A stretch of DNA of 64,000 nucleotides from an uncultured Ramlibacter sp. (GTDB lineage: Bacteria; Pseudomonadota; Gammaproteobacteria; Burkholderiales; Burkholderiaceae_C). The stretch is from contig NZ_CAKZHQ010000005.1 in NCBI RefSeq assembly GCF_936925435.1, forward strand, positions 181,702 through 245,701, in the 5' to 3' direction. This document shows, piece by piece, positions 27,660-37,926 of this stretch. The position numbers were made by a program, and so were the translations under genes. Position 1 is the stretch's first letter. Each line of letters opens with the position of its first letter. The notes under the pieces were generated by a model that had not been told where the DNA came from, did not search any database, and was given only the letters and a program-made list of their open reading frames with translations.

Positions 27660-28130
27660 CAGGCCAATTCCTTTCACAAAAAGCCTCTTTTCCAGGCGCA
27701 CGGCATCGATCCGGCCACTGTAATAGCCGACCGAGCGCGCGAACTCCTGGAAACCCTGGGCCCGGTAGAAGGCGATGGCATTGGCGTTGTCGGCACGGGC
27801 CTCGACGCGCAGGCGCTCGATGCCGGCCGTGCGCGCCACATCTTCCAGCCAGAGCACCAGGCGCTTGCCCAGCCCCTGGTGGCGCGCCTGCGGCTGCACC
27901 GCCAGCAGGGCCAGGTGGGCCGAGTCGTCGGCGTACTGCATGATGCCGAACCCCAGCAAGGGGCCGTCGGCCTGCGCCACAGCGACATTCGTGGCGCGGT
28001 CGCGGATGGCGGCCAGCACGCGCGGCGCCTGCCAGCTCCAGCCCAGGCCGTGCTCGATGAAGGCCTGCGACATGGCGGCGATGGCCGGCGCGTCCTGCAC
28101 CATGGCCAAGCGGATCGCCGCGCTGCGCAT
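27657..28130 (-). CDS. GNAT-family N-acetyltransferase
   Basis: 157 residues with the acetyl-CoA loop in QARHQGLGKRLVLWLEDVAR and the C-terminal NANAIAFYRAQGF motif common to small-molecule and protein N-acetyltransferases. It starts 3 nt after the uvrA stop, on the same strand, and precedes the acetylpolyamine amidohydrolase gene. Acetylation and deacetylation of the same class of amines by the pair is an attractive idea but unproven. TAG stop falls inside a palindromic element. Confidence 0.82.
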   Translation of the reverse strand: MRSAAIRLAMVQDAPAIAAMSQAFIEHGLGWSWQAPRVLAAIRDRATNVAVAQADGPLLGFGIMQYADDSAHLALLAVQPQARHQGLGKRLVLWLEDVARTAGIERLRVEARADNANAIAFYRAQGFQEFARSVGYYSGRIDAVRLEKRLFVKGIGL

Positions 28131-28133
28131 GGC

Positions 28134-31100
28134 TCAGGCCCGCGCCAGCACCGGCCCCAGGGCCACACCGGTGTGGGTGCCCAGCTGGACCACCTGCTCC
28201 GGCGTCGCGGCGGCCACCACCAGGCCGCCGGCGTTGCCGCCTTCGGGGCCCAGGTCGATGATCCAGTCGGCCTCGGCGATCACGTCCAGGTCATGCTCGA
28301 TCACCACCACGCTGTGGCCACCGTCGACCAATCGGTGCAGCACGCGGATCAGCTTTTCCACGTCGGCCATGTGCAGGCCCACCGTGGGCTCGTCCAGCAC
28401 ATAGAGCGTGTGCGGCGCCTTCTGGCCGCGCCGCGTGACGTCGTCACGCACCTTGGACAGCTCGGTCACCAGCTTGATCCGTTGGGCTTCACCGCCCGAC
28501 AGCGTGGGCGAGGGCTGGCCCAAGGTCAGGTAGCCCAGGCCCACGTCCTTGAGCAACTGCAGCGGATGGCTGATGTTGGGCATGGCGGCGAAGAACTCCA
28601 CCGCCTCGTCCACCTCCATCTGCAGCACGTCGCCGATGCTTTTGCCGCGCCAGCTGACGGCCAGCGTCTCGGGGCTGAAGCGCGCGCCCCGGCAGGACTC
28701 GCAGGGCACCTTGACGTCCGGCAGAAAGCTCATGCCGATGGTGCGCATGCCCTGGCCCTCGCAGGTCGGGCAGCGGCCCTCGCCGGTGTTGAAGCTGAAG
28801 CGGGCCGGAGCGTAGCCGCGGGCCCTGGCCTCCAGCGTGTCGGCGAACAGCTTGCGGATGGTGTCCCAGAAGCCGATGTAGGTGGCCGGGCAGGAGCGCG
28901 GCGTCTTGCCGATGGGCGTCTGGTCCACTTCCAGCACGCGGTCGATCACCTCGTAGCCGGCCAGGTCCTTGCAGCCGGACCAGGCCTGGCGCTTGCCCTT
29001 GGCGTCGGCATCGCGGCCGGCCTTGGTCATGCGCTGGATGACGATGGCCTGCACGTTGTGCAGCAGCACGTCGCGCGCCAGGGTCGACTTGCCCGAGCCC
29101 GACACGCCGGTGACGGCGACCAGGCGGCGCAGCGGCACGTCGACGTCGACCTTGCGCAGGTTGTGCAGGTCGGCGCCGCGCAGTTCCAGCTTCTCGGCTT
29201 TCTTGTCGATCTCCCGGCGGGCTTTGAGCGGGTGCTTCATCGCGTGCAGCAGGTAGCGGCCGGTGACAGACTCGGCCACGTCGCTGATGTCCTGGGCCGA
29301 GCCCTGGGCCACCAGGCGGCCGCCGCGCTTGCCGGCCGAGGGGCCGATGTCGATGATGTGGTCGGCGCGGCGGATGGTGTCCTCGTCGTGCTCCACCACC
29401 ACCAGGGTGTTGCCCTTGTCGCCCAGCTTGTGCAGGGCATTGAGCAGGATCTGGTTGTCGCGCGCATGCAGGCCGATGGTCGGCTCGTCCAGCACGTAAC
29501 ACACGCCCTGCAGATTGGAGCCCAGCTGCGCCGCCAGCCGGATGCGCTGCGCCTCACCGCCGGACAGGGTGGGCGCGCCGCGGTCCAGTGTCAGGTAACC
29601 CAGGCCCACCTCTTCCAGGAATTCGAGCCGGCTCTTGATCTCGGGGATGAGGTCGCGGGCAATGCCTTGTTCGCGCACGCTCAGCACGCCATTGACCTGC
29701 AGGCTCTCGATCCAGCGGCGCACGTCGACCACCGACAGCGCGGCGATCTCGGCGATGCCGGTGCCGTCGAACTTCACATTGCGTGCCTGCAGGTTCAGGC
29801 GGCTGCCGTGGCAGGTGGCGCAGGCCTCGTCGGCCACGTCCTCGACCTCGGGCTCGCCGAAGGTCTGCTCGCGGCCTTTGTTGTCCTGGTCCTGCACCGT
29901 GTCGTCGAACACCTTGCGCTGCTCGCCCGTGAGCTTGACGCCTGTGCCCACGCAGTCAGGGCACCAGCCGTGCTTGCTGTTGTAGGAGAACAGGCGCGGG
30001 TCCAGCTCCGGGTAGCTGGTGGCGCAGACCGGGCAGGCGCGCAGGGTGGAAAACACCTCCAGGCTGCCGATGTGGCCGTGGGTCGTGAGGCCGTCGGCCA
30101 TGGCGTCGCGCAGGCCGTCCAGCGGCGCCAGCACGTGCAGCACGCCCTTGCCGTGCTGCAAGGCCTCGGCCAGCTTGCGGCGCAGCAGCTCCTCGTTGGC
30201 CGGCGTGATGACCAGGTCGCACACCGGCAGCTCGATGGTGTGCTCCTTGAAGCGGTCGATGCGCGGAAACCCGGTGGTCGGCAGGAAGTTACCGTCCACC
30301 CGCAGATGGCTGTAGCCGCGCGGCCGGGCCCAGTCGGCCAGCTCGGTGTAGACACCCTTGCGGGCGATCACCAGCGGCGCCAGCAGGCCGATGTGCTGGC
30401 CCTTGTAGCGCTTCATCAACTGGGCGGCGATGCTGTCGGGCGTCTGCGGCCGCACCTCGGCGCCTTCGCGCACGCAGTGCTGCACGCCCAGCTTGACGTA
30501 GAGCAGGCGCAGGAAGTGCCAGACCTCGGTGGTCGTGCCCACGGTGGACTTGCGGCCGCCGCGCGACAGACGCTGCTCGATGGCCACCGTCGGCGGGATG
30601 CCGTAGACCGCATCCACCTCGGGCCGGCCGGCCGGCTGCACGATGCTGCGCGCATAGGCGTTGAGCGACTCCAGGTAGCGGCGCTGGCCTTCGTTGAACA
30701 GGATGTCGAAAGCCAGGGTCGACTTGCCCGAGCCGGAGACGCCGGTGACCACGCTGAACTTGTTGTGCGGGATGTCCACCGTCATGGACTTGAGGTTGTG
30801 CTCGCGGGCATTGATGATCTGGATGGCCTGCGGCGGCGCGCGGCGCTCGCGCACCACGGCCTGCAGGGGACGGCCCTCCTCCACCTTGTGCGCGCCAAGC
30901 GTGCTGTCGTAGTCGCGCAGCGCCTTGGCGGTGTGCGAGCTGGCGTGCAGCTTGACGTCTTCCGGCGTGCCTTCGGCCACCACCAGGCCGCCGGCGTCGC
31001 CGCCCTCGGGGCCCAGGTCGATCAGCCAGTCGGCCGCGCGGATCACGTCCAGGTTGTGCTCGATCACCACGATGGAGTTGCCGGCCTCCAGGAGCTTGCG

Positions 31101-33872
31101 CAAGGCGCGCATCAGCTTGGCGATGTCGTCGAAGTGCAGGCCGGTGGTGGGCTCGTCGAACAGGAAGAGCGTGCCGCGCGTGGCCAGCGACTGCCGGCTG
31201 GAGGTCGCGCTCTTCGCGGCACCGGCCAGAAAGCCCGCGAGCTTCAGGCGCTGCGACTCGCCGCCCGACAGCGTGGGCACGGGCTGGCCCAGCTTCACGT
31301 ATTCGAGGCCGACGTCGACGATGGGCTGCAGGGCGCGGATCACGTCTCGGTCGCCGGCGAACAGCGATGCCGCTTCATTGACCGTCAGGTCCAGCACGTC
31401 GGCCACGTTCATCACCCGCGGCAGCAGCGCGCCCACCGGCTGGCGCTCTATCGTCACTTCCAGAATCTCGGGCCGGTAGCGCTTGCCGTCGCAGTCGGGG
31501 CAGCGCAGGTAGACGTCGGACAGGAACTGCATCTCCACGTGTTCGAAGCCCGAGCCGCCGCAGGTCGGGCAGCGGCCGTCGCCCGAGTTGAAGCTGAACT
31601 TCGAGCCGGTGTAGCCGCGCTGGCGCGCCAGCGGCGCGGTGGCGAAGATCTCGCGCACGGCGTCCCAGGCGCCGACGTAGCTCACGGGGTTGGAGCGCGC
31701 CGTCTTGCCAATGGGTGACTGGTCAACGAAGACCACGTCGCTCAGGTGGTCCGCGCCCAGCAGGCGGTCGTGCTTGCCCGGCGTCTCGGTGGCCTTGCCG
31801 AAGTGGCGCGTCAGCGCCGGCGCCAGGATGTCCTGGATCAGGCTGGACTTGCCCGAGCCGGAGACGCCGGTCACGCAGACCAGGCGCTGCAGCGGGAACT
31901 CCACCGACACGTTTTGCAGGTTGTGCTCGCTGGCGCCTTCGAGCACCAGGCGCGGCGTCGCATCCGTCACGGCGCGCTTGAAGCCCATGCCCACCTGCTT
32001 GCGCCCTCCCAGGTACTGGCCGGTCAGCGTGTCGGCGCTGCGCAACTCCTGCGTCGTGCCGTCGAAAACGATCTGGCCACCGCGCTCGCCCGGGCCCGGG
32101 CCCATGTCGATCATGCGGTCGGCCGCCAGCATCACGGCCGGATCGTGCTCCACCACCACCAGGGTGTTGCCGGCGTCGCGCAGCCGCTTCATCGCCTCGG
32201 TGATGCGGTGGATGTCGCGCGGGTGCAGGCCGATGCTGGGCTCGTCCAGCACGAACAAGGTGTTGACCAGCGAGGTGCCCAGGGCCGTGGTCAGGTTGAT
32301 GCGCTGCACCTCACCGCCCGACAGGGTGCGGCTTTGCCGGTCCAGCGTGAGGTAGCCGATGCCCACGTCCACCAGATACTTCAGGCGGGTGGTGATCTCC
32401 TCGTACAGCAGCTTGAGGGCCTGGGCATCGCTGACCTGGCCGAGCACGGCCTCATCGGGCCGCAGGCGGTCGAAGAACCTGCGCAGCCGGTCGATGGGCA
32501 TGAGCATCAGGTCGTGCAGGCTCAGGCCGGGTAAGGCTTCGAGCTGGGCGCGGCTCCATTGCACGCCCACCGGCATGAAGCGCTTGCCCGGCTCCAGCAC
32601 CGCGTCCGCGTCCTCCTTGCTGCCGATGCGCCAGAGCAGGCTTTCCAGCTTGAGGCGGGCGCCGCCGCAGACCTCGCAGGGCGTGTAGCTGCGGTATTTG
32701 GACAGCAGCACGCGGATGTGCATCTTGTAGGCCTTGCTCTCCAGGTACTGGAAGAAGCGCTTGATGCCATACCAGCGCTTGCTCCACTGGCCGTCCTTGT
32801 AGCCGGGCACGCCGTCGATGACGAAGGCCTTCTGCTCGGGGGTGAGCTTGTACCAGGGCGTGTCGCGCGGGATGCCGGCCGTCTCGGTGTGGCGCATCAG
32901 GTCGTCCTGGGCTTCCGACCAGGCCGGCGTCTGGATGGTCTTGATGGCGCCGGCGCGCAGGGTGAGCTTGTCGTTGGGGATGACCAGGCCCCAGTCCACG
33001 CCGATGACGCGACCAAAGCCCCGGCAGGTCTCGCAGGCGCCCACGGCCGAATTGAACGAGAACATCGAGGGGATGGGATCGGCGTAGCGGGTGTCGCTGT
33101 CGGGGCAATGCAGGCCCGTCGAAAACTTCCAGGCATCAAAAACGGGTTCTGCAGCAGCCGGATCACCAGCGGCCGCGTAGACCGTCATGCGGCCGGTGCC
33201 GCGCTTGAGCGCCACCTCGATGGCCTCCAGCGCGCGCGCCTTCTCCGTTGCCTGGATGCGGAAGCGGTCGGCCACCACGTCCAGCAGCTGGTGCGGCCCG
33301 GCGGGCGTGGCGACCTCGCGCTGCGCATGCACGCGGGTGAAGCCGCTGGCAGCCAGCCATTGCTGCAGTTCCTCGGCGCTGGTGCCGCCCGGAAGTTCCA
33401 CGGGAAAGGTGACGACCAGGCGCGGGTCCGTGCCCTCGGTGCGGGCCATCAAGGCGGCGTAGATGGTCTCGGGGGTGTCGTGGCGCACCGGCAGCGCCGT
33501 GGCCTTGTCGAACAGCTGGCCGGCACGGGCGAACAGCAGCTTGAGGTGGTCGTTCAGTTCGGTCATCGTGCCCACGGTGGAACGCGAGGAGCGCACCGGG
33601 TTGGTCTGGTCGATGGCGATGGCCGGCGGCACACCGTCCACCCGGTCGACCGCCGGCTTGTCCATGCGGTCCAGGAACTGGCGCGCATAGGCCGAGAAGG
33701 TCTCGACGTAGCGGCGCTGGCCCTCGGCGTAGAGCGTGTCGAACACCAGGCTGGACTTGCCCGATCCGCTGGGGCCGGTGACCACCGTCAGCTCACCGGT
33801 GTGCAAGTCGAGATCGAGGTTCTTGAGGTTGTGCTGCCTGGCGCCGCGGATGCGGATCAGTCCCTGGGTCAT
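28134..33872 (-). CDS. uvrA: Double-length UvrA (two fused UvrA units, four ABC ATPase cores)
   Basis: 1912 residues, about twice the usual 940. Four Walker A motifs are visible: GPSGSGKS (33-40) and GVSGSGKS in the first unit, and two more GVSGSGKS in the second. Each unit has its own ABC signatures ([47 protein letters not shown]) and CxxC zinc modules (CPTCGGSGF...[18 protein letters not shown]...CESCRG). The halves are clearly diverged, so this is an old fusion and not an assembly duplication. UvrA scans DNA for bulky lesions; tandem forms are known in proteobacteria and may act beside a canonical UvrA elsewhere. ATG 33872 has no strong RBS. No LexA box is evident upstream. Confidence 0.93.
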   Translation of the reverse strand: MTQGLIRIRGARQHNLKNLDLDLHTGELTVVTGPSGSGKSSLVFDTLYAEGQRRYVETFSAYARQFLDRMDKPAVDRVDGVPPAIAIDQTNPVRSSRSTVGTMTELNDHLKLLFARAGQLFDKATALPVRHDTPETIYAALMARTEGTDPRLVVTFPVELPGGTSAEELQQWLAASGFTRVHAQREVATPAGPHQLLDVVADRFRIQATEKARALEAIEVALKRGTGRMTVYAAAGDPAAAEPVFDAWKFSTGLHCPDSDTRYADPIPSMFSFNSAVGACETCRGFGRVIGVDWGLVIPNDKLTLRAGAIKTIQTPAWSEAQDDLMRHTETAGIPRDTPWYKLTPEQKAFVIDGVPGYKDGQWSKRWYGIKRFFQYLESKAYKMHIRVLLSKYRSYTPCEVCGGARLKLESLLWRIGSKEDADAVLEPGKRFMPVGVQWSRAQLEALPGLSLHDLMLMPIDRLRRFFDRLRPDEAVLGQVSDAQALKLLYEEITTRLKYLVDVGIGYLTLDRQSRTLSGGEVQRINLTTALGTSLVNTLFVLDEPSIGLHPRDIHRITEAMKRLRDAGNTLVVVEHDPAVMLAADRMIDMGPGPGERGGQIVFDGTTQELRSADTLTGQYLGGRKQVGMGFKRAVTDATPRLVLEGASEHNLQNVSVEFPLQRLVCVTGVSGSGKSSLIQDILAPALTRHFGKATETPGKHDRLLGADHLSDVVFVDQSPIGKTARSNPVSYVGAWDAVREIFATAPLARQRGYTGSKFSFNSGDGRCPTCGGSGFEHVEMQFLSDVYLRCPDCDGKRYRPEILEVTIERQPVGALLPRVMNVADVLDLTVNEAASLFAGDRDVIRALQPIVDVGLEYVKLGQPVPTLSGGESQRLKLAGFLAGAAKSATSSRQSLATRGTLFLFDEPTTGLHFDDIAKLMRALRKLLEAGNSIVVIEHNLDVIRAADWLIDLGPEGGDAGGLVVAEGTPEDVKLHASSHTAKALRDYDSTLGAHKVEEGRPLQAVVRERRAPPQAIQIINAREHNLKSMTVDIPHNKFSVVTGVSGSGKSTLAFDILFNEGQRRYLESLNAYARSIVQPAGRPEVDAVYGIPPTVAIEQRLSRGGRKSTVGTTTEVWHFLRLLYVKLGVQHCVREGAEVRPQTPDSIAAQLMKRYKGQHIGLLAPLVIARKGVYTELADWARPRGYSHLRVDGNFLPTTGFPRIDRFKEHTIELPVCDLVITPANEELLRRKLAEALQHGKGVLHVLAPLDGLRDAMADGLTTHGHIGSLEVFSTLRACPVCATSYPELDPRLFSYNSKHGWCPDCVGTGVKLTGEQRKVFDDTVQDQDNKGREQTFGEPEVEDVADEACATCHGSRLNLQARNVKFDGTGIAEIAALSVVDVRRWIESLQVNGVLSVREQGIARDLIPEIKSRLEFLEEVGLGYLTLDRGAPTLSGGEAQRIRLAAQLGSNLQGVCYVLDEPTIGLHARDNQILLNALHKLGDKGNTLVVVEHDEDTIRRADHIIDIGPSAGKRGGRLVAQGSAQDISDVAESVTGRYLLHAMKHPLKARREIDKKAEKLELRGADLHNLRKVDVDVPLRRLVAVTGVSGSGKSTLARDVLLHNVQAIVIQRMTKAGRDADAKGKRQAWSGCKDLAGYEVIDRVLEVDQTPIGKTPRSCPATYIGFWDTIRKLFADTLEARARGYAPARFSFNTGEGRCPTCEGQGMRTIGMSFLPDVKVPCESCRGARFSPETLAVSWRGKSIGDVLQMEVDEAVEFFAAMPNISHPLQLLKDVGLGYLTLGQPSPTLSGGEAQRIKLVTELSKVRDDVTRRGQKAPHTLYVLDEPTVGLHMADVEKLIRVLHRLVDGGHSVVVIEHDLDVIAEADWIIDLGPEGGNAGGLVVAAATPEQVVQLGTHTGVALGPVLARA

Positions 33873-33937
33873 ACGGCCGGTCTTTCAAGGTGAGGCGGGA
33901 CATTCTAGGGACGCCGCCATGCCAGAACCTGTCATGT

Positions 33938-33955
33938 GGGTAATGCGCAATACCC
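33938..33955. promoter_or_regulatory. 18-bp imperfect palindrome in the uvrA/binding-protein divergent region
   Basis: GGGTAATGCGCAATACCC is an inverted repeat with a single mismatched pair (GGGTA-A-TGCGCA-A-TACCC). It lies 66 nt from the uvrA start and 14 nt upstream of the -35-like hexamer of the plus-strand gene, a good place for an operator. The regulator is unknown; it does not match a LexA box. Confidence 0.42.
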
Positions 33956-33968
33956 AGGGCTTGCTCGC

Positions 33969-33998
33969 TTGCTGATCTGTCGGCCTGCTGCCTATACT
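33969..33998 (+). promoter_or_regulatory. Sigma-70-like promoter for the orphan binding-protein gene
   Basis: TTGCTG (33969-33974), 18-nt spacer, TATACT (33993-33998). It is followed by GGAGGAG (34010-34016) and the GTG start at 34023, leaving a leader of about 20 nt. Confidence 0.5.
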
Positions 33999-34022
33999 GA
34001 TTCTTCCCCGGAGGAGACGCCT

Positions 34023-35135
34023 GTGAACACATTCCGCCAATGGATTGCGCCCCTGGCGCTGCTTGCCTTGCTGGGCCCGGCCCAGGCCCAGATTCTGGTC
34101 GGCCAGACCGCCGGCTTCACCGGCACGGCGGCGGCCGGCGTCAAGGAAACCGCCGACGGCGCCAGGCTGTGGATCGACGCGGTCAACGCCAAGGGCGGTG
34201 TCAACGGCCAGAAGATCGAGCTGCTGTCGCTGGACGACGGCTTCGAACCCAAGCGCGCCGCCGAGAACGCCCGCAAGCTCATCGAGGACAACCAGGTCGT
34301 GGCCCTGTTCCTCAACCGCGGCACGCCCCATACCGAGGCCATCCTGCCGCTGCTGGAGCGCCACGGCGTGGCCCTGATCGCGCCATCCACCGGCGCCATG
34401 GTGCTGCACCAGCCGGTCAACAAGTGGGTCTTCAACGTGCGCGCCACCTACCAGCGCGAAGCCGAAAAGGCGGTGGACCACCTCAGCGCCGTCGGCATCA
34501 CGCGCATCGCCGTCGTCCACACCGACGACTCCTTCGGCACCGACGGCCTGGAAGGCGCCAAAAAGGGCTTCGCGCGCAACAAGGTGGAGCCGCTGCTGGT
34601 GATCAAGGCCGACCGCAGCAAGCCCGACTACGGCGCCATCGTGCCGCAACTGGTCAAGACCGAGGCCCAGGCCGTGCTGTGGATCGCCTCGGGCAATGCC
34701 GTGGCTGATGGCGTCAAGGCCTTGCGCAAGGCCGGCTCGGCCGCCCAGGTGGTGACCCTGTCGAACAACGCCTCCTCGGGCTTCATCAAGAGCCTGGGCG
34801 AGAACTCACGTGGCGTCATCGTCACCCAGGTCTTCCCCTACGAGCGCTCGATCGCCTACCCGGTGGTGCGCGAGGCGCGCGACCTGGCCATCGCCAAGGG
34901 CCTGTCCGACATCTCACCGGCCATGCTCGAAGGCTATGCCGGCGCCAAGGTGCTGGTCGAGGGCCTGCGCCGCGCAGGCAAAAGCCCCACGCGCGAGCGC
35001 CTGCAGGCGGCGCTCGAGGGCATGGGCAAGTTCGACCTGGGCGGCCTGGAGGTCAGCTACAGCGCCGCCGACCACACAGGCCTGGACTTCGCCGACCTGT
35101 CCATCATCAGCATCGAGGGCCGTTTCCGGCGCTGA
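34023..35135 (+). CDS. Orphan LIV-type ABC substrate-binding protein
   Basis: 370-residue Peripla_BP_6 receptor. I choose GTG 34023 because GGAGGAG ends 6 nt before it and the product begins with a signal peptide (MNTFRQWIAPLALLALLGPAQA/QI). The upstream frame to 33936 would cross the promoter. Motifs include GQTAGFTGTAAAGVKE, DDGFEPKRAAENARKL and AVLWIASGNAVADGVKAL. No permease or ATPase lies nearby, so it either serves a transporter encoded elsewhere or acts as a sensor receptor. It is the only plus-strand gene for 13 kb on either side. Confidence 0.9.
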   Translation: MNTFRQWIAPLALLALLGPAQAQILVGQTAGFTGTAAAGVKETADGARLWIDAVNAKGGVNGQKIELLSLDDGFEPKRAAENARKLIEDNQVVALFLNRGTPHTEAILPLLERHGVALIAPSTGAMVLHQPVNKWVFNVRATYQREAEKAVDHLSAVGITRIAVVHTDDSFGTDGLEGAKKGFARNKVEPLLVIKADRSKPDYGAIVPQLVKTEAQAVLWIASGNAVADGVKALRKAGSAAQVVTLSNNASSGFIKSLGENSRGVIVTQVFPYERSIAYPVVREARDLAIAKGLSDISPAMLEGYAGAKVLVEGLRRAGKSPTRERLQAALEGMGKFDLGGLEVSYSAADHTGLDFADLSIISIEGRFRR

Positions 35136-35141
35136 ACCGGC

Positions 35142-35330
35142 TTACTTCGCGGCCGAGGCCGCCGAGGCGGCAGGCGCGGCAGCAGCCGGCGCAGAGGCCG
35201 CAGAAGCCGGCGCGTGGGCGGCATCAATGCCGTGCTTCTCCCCGCTCATATCGACCTTGTCGCCGGCCTTGAAGATGACGAACAGCGACAGCGCGGCGAA
35301 CGCGATGAATCCAACAACCAGTTTCCACAT
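35142..35330 (-). CDS. Small single-span membrane protein
   Basis: 62 residues from ATG 35330, which has GGAGA about 10 nt upstream; a 16-codon longer frame would run back into the terminator hairpin, so I reject it. One membrane segment (KLVVGFIAFAALSLFVIF) is followed by a short charged stretch and a long Ala/Pro/Ser tail that is likely disordered. I do not recognise a family. It converges with the orphan receptor gene, six nt apart. Confidence 0.6.
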   Translation of the reverse strand: MWKLVVGFIAFAALSLFVIFKAGDKVDMSGEKHGIDAAHAPASAASAPAAAAPAASAASAAK

Positions 35331-35362
35331 GGGGTTTTGTCTCCAGACAGGGCTTTTCAACA

Positions 35363-35394
35363 AAAGGCCCGCAGCCACAGGGCTGCGGGCCTTT
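35363..35394 (-). terminator. Rho-independent terminator of the MFS gene
   Basis: Perfect 14-bp stem: AAAGGCCCGCAGCC (35363-35376), loop ACAG, GGCTGCGGGCCTTT (35381-35394). On the minus strand it is followed by TTTTG. It begins 20 nt after the MFS stop codon. Strong GC-rich stem. Confidence 0.88.
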
Positions 35395-35413
35395 CAGTGA
35401 ACGTCCTGGCCGC

Positions 35414-37090
35414 TCAGTCCTTGGCGTAGATGTCCACGTCCTTGGTTTCCTTGATGAAGATCATGCCGATGATGAAGGTGCCCGCGGCCACGATGACGGG
35501 GTACCACAGGCCGTAGAAGATGTCGCCGGTGGCCGCCACCATGGCGAAGGCCGTGGTGGGCAGCAGGCCGCCGAACCAGCCGTTGCCGATGTGGTACGGA
35601 AGGCTCATCGAGGTGTAGCGGATGCGGGTGGGGAACATCTCGACCAGCATCGCTGCGATCGGGCCGTACACCATCGTCACCAGGATCACCAGGTAGACCA
35701 GCAGAGCCAGCACCATGCCCGTGTTCATCTTGCCCTTGTCGGCTGCCACCGTCAGGCCGGCGGCCTTGGAGGCATCGGTCAGGCCCTTGCGGAACTCGCC
35801 GATGGACTTGGCGCTGTCGGGCGAGAAGCCGTTGCCCTTGTCGTTGAGCGTGCCCGACGGCGGGGTCAGCACCGTGGTGCCCACGCTGACCGTGGTCGGA
35901 GTGCCGGGGGCGGCCGCCACGTTCTCGTATGGGACGTAGGACTGGGTCAGCGCACGCTTGGCGATGTCGCACGAGGTGCGGAAATCGATGTCGCGGGCGA
36001 TCGGGCTGCCCTGGAACGAGCAGGTCTTGGGGTCGGCGGTGACCGTCACCTTCGTGGCTTGCTGGGCGGCGACCAGGGCCGGGTTGGCGGCCTTGAGCAG
36101 CGCCGGGAAGACCATGAAGTAGGTCAGCACGGCCAGCAGGCAGCCCGCCATGATGATGGGCTTGCGACCGATCTTGTCCGACAGCGTGCCGAACAGGATG
36201 AAGAACGGCGTGCCGATCAGCAGCGAGCCGGCGATCAGCAGGTTGGCCGTGGTCGCGTCCACCTTGGCGATGGTCGTCATGAAGAACAGAGCGTAGAACT
36301 GGCCGGTGTACCAGACCACGGCCTGGCCGGCGGTCAGGCCCAGCAGCGCCAGGATCACGATCTTCAGGTTCTTCCACTGGCCGAAGGACTCGGACAACGG
36401 CGACTTGGAGGTCTTGCCTTCGGACTTCATCTTCTGGAAGGCCGGCGACTCATTGAGCGACAGGCGGATCCAGACCGAGATGGCCAGCAGGATGATGGAC
36501 ACCAGGAAGGGAACGCGCCAGCCCCAGTCGGCAAAGGCCGCTTCGCCCAGGCCTTCGCGCACGCCCAGGATCACCAGCAGCGACAGGAACAGGCCCAGCG
36601 TGGCCGTGGTCTGGATCCAGGAGGTGTAGGCACCGCGCTTGCCGTGCGGGGCATGCTCGGCCACGTAGGTGGCAGCGCCACCGTACTCACCGCCCAGCGC
36701 CAGGCCTTGCAGCATGCGCAGCGCGATCAGGATCACCGGTGCGGCGATGCCGATCGAGGCGTAGCTGGGAAGCAGGCCCACGATGAAGGTGGATGCACCC
36801 ATGATCAGGATGGTCACCAGGAAGGTGTACTTGCGCCCGATCATGTCGCCCAGGCGGCCGAAGAAGATCGCACCGAACGGTCGCACCAGGAAGCCCGCGG
36901 CGAAGGCCAGCAGGGCGAAGATGTAGGCCGATGTTGCGTCCAGTCCCGAGAAGAACTGTTTGGCAATGATCGCGGCGAGCGATCCGTACAGGTAGAAGTC
37001 GTACCACTCGAACACGGTGCCCAACGACGAAGCAAAGATCACCTTCTTCTCTTCGGGCGTCATCGGCCGGGCTGCGGCTGCTGTTGCCAT
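35414..37090 (-). CDS. MFS transporter, metabolite:H+ symporter (MHS) type with a large loop
   Basis: 558-residue major-facilitator protein. ATG 37090 has a GGAGA site just upstream. The first segment carries the MHS hallmark SLGTVFEWYDFYLYGSLAA, and the loop between spans 2 and 3 reads RPFGAIFFGRLGDMIGRK. Between spans 9 and 10 a polar insert of about 120 residues (starting near LKAANPALVAAQQA and ending near DKGKMNTG) makes it longer than the usual 430-450. The insert has two cysteines (KTCSF and TSCDI), likely periplasmic and perhaps disulfide-linked. MHS substrates include dicarboxylates, alpha-ketoglutarate, betaine and shikimate; which applies here is not clear. A 188-nt gap upstream contains no gene. 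Confidence 0.9.
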   Translation of the reverse strand: MATAAAARPMTPEEKKVIFASSLGTVFEWYDFYLYGSLAAIIAKQFFSGLDATSAYIFALLAFAAGFLVRPFGAIFFGRLGDMIGRKYTFLVTILIMGASTFIVGLLPSYASIGIAAPVILIALRMLQGLALGGEYGGAATYVAEHAPHGKRGAYTSWIQTTATLGLFLSLLVILGVREGLGEAAFADWGWRVPFLVSIILLAISVWIRLSLNESPAFQKMKSEGKTSKSPLSESFGQWKNLKIVILALLGLTAGQAVVWYTGQFYALFFMTTIAKVDATTANLLIAGSLLIGTPFFILFGTLSDKIGRKPIIMAGCLLAVLTYFMVFPALLKAANPALVAAQQATKVTVTADPKTCSFQGSPIARDIDFRTSCDIAKRALTQSYVPYENVAAAPGTPTTVSVGTTVLTPPSGTLNDKGNGFSPDSAKSIGEFRKGLTDASKAAGLTVAADKGKMNTGMVLALLVYLVILVTMVYGPIAAMLVEMFPTRIRYTSMSLPYHIGNGWFGGLLPTTAFAMVAATGDIFYGLWYPVIVAAGTFIIGMIFIKETKDVDIYAKD

Positions 37091-37278
37091 GTTGTGTCTC
37101 CTCACAAAAGTTTGTCATGCCCGGAATGGGCACGTGGCGCATTCTTGGAGCAGGCTCTGACCCCGCTCTGACGTCAAACCAACAGGGGCTTGCACCAAAC
37201 TGAACGGGCACTGACGATTTAGGGTGAAACCCGCAGAAGCCGTTTCGCGATGCGGAGAGTGCGCCGCAGCGCCAGGGG

Positions 37279-37926
37279 TTAACCCTGGGGCTTGCGCGAA
37301 ATGCCCGAAGGCAGTTGTTGCACGCTTTCCCAGTCGCCGCCGGTAAACCAGGGTTCGCCGTCAAGGTAAGAACGCAGCATGGGCAGGGCGTCGAAGCCCC
37401 AGAACAGCTTGCCGTCCACTGCCATCGCCGGCACGCCGAACAGGCCCAGCGCGATCGCTTCCTGCGTGCCGGCCTTGAGTTGCGCCTTGACCTCGTCGCT
37501 GTCCGCCGCGCGCGCGGGCTTCAAGGCCTGGGCCAGCGCTTCGAAGCGCACCGCATCGGCTGCATCAGCGCCGCCGCGCCAGACGTGATGGAAGATGGTT
37601 TCGCAGACATGGCGGTTCACCTGGCCCTGGTTGCCACAGGCCAGCGCGAGACGCAGCAAGGCCAAGGGGTTGAAGGGATGGGCCGCCGGCAACTGCATGG
37701 AGATGCCGTGGCGCTGCGCCAGCCATAGCACCTGGCGGTAGCTCCAGTCGCGCTTGGGCGCGATCTCGGCCGGGCCCAGCTGGCCATGGTGGGCCAGCAT
37801 GCCGGCGAACAGCACCGGCTTGTAAGCCACGCTGTAGCTGTGGCCCTGCAAGGCCTGGGGCAGCTGCTCGAACGCCAGGTAGGCGTAGGGCGAGATGAAG
37901 TCCAGCCAGAAGCTGATCTGCTTCAT
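37279..37926 (-). CDS. 2-hydroxychromene-2-carboxylate isomerase-like DsbA-fold protein
   Basis: 215 residues with the NahD/kappa-GST type thioredoxin fold: ISFWLDFISPYAYLAFEQLP at the N-terminus (catalytic Ser/Pro in place of CxxC), then helical insert, then GVFGVPAM-like segment (LGLFGVPAMAVDGKLFWGFD). Family members use glutathione to isomerise aromatic-ring-cleavage intermediates, but many paralogues of unknown substrate occur. ATG 37926 overlaps the DUF1289 gene stop by 4 nt. The stop codon lies inside a short CCAGGG/CCCTGG dyad (37272-37288). Last gene of the long run beginning with the leucine catabolic genes. Confidence 0.83.
   Translation of the reverse strand: MKQISFWLDFISPYAYLAFEQLPQALQGHSYSVAYKPVLFAGMLAHHGQLGPAEIAPKRDWSYRQVLWLAQRHGISMQLPAAHPFNPLALLRLALACGNQGQVNRHVCETIFHHVWRGGADAADAVRFEALAQALKPARAADSDEVKAQLKAGTQEAIALGLFGVPAMAVDGKLFWGFDALPMLRSYLDGEPWFTGGDWESVQQLPSGISRKPQG

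Noticed and set aside
27879..31718. 1279-codon open frame on the plus strand
   Set aside because: Mirror frame of uvrA and the GNAT gene; repetitive His/Gln/Ala composition is typical of the opposite strand of conserved GC-rich coding DNA.
28134..33872. Assembly duplication making uvrA look doubled
   Set aside because: The two halves differ throughout in sequence and zinc-module spacing, so they are ancient paralogous units.
33873..34022. LexA/SOS box upstream of uvrA
   Set aside because: No CTGT-N8-ACAG-like sequence; the palindrome at 33938-33955 has a different sequence.
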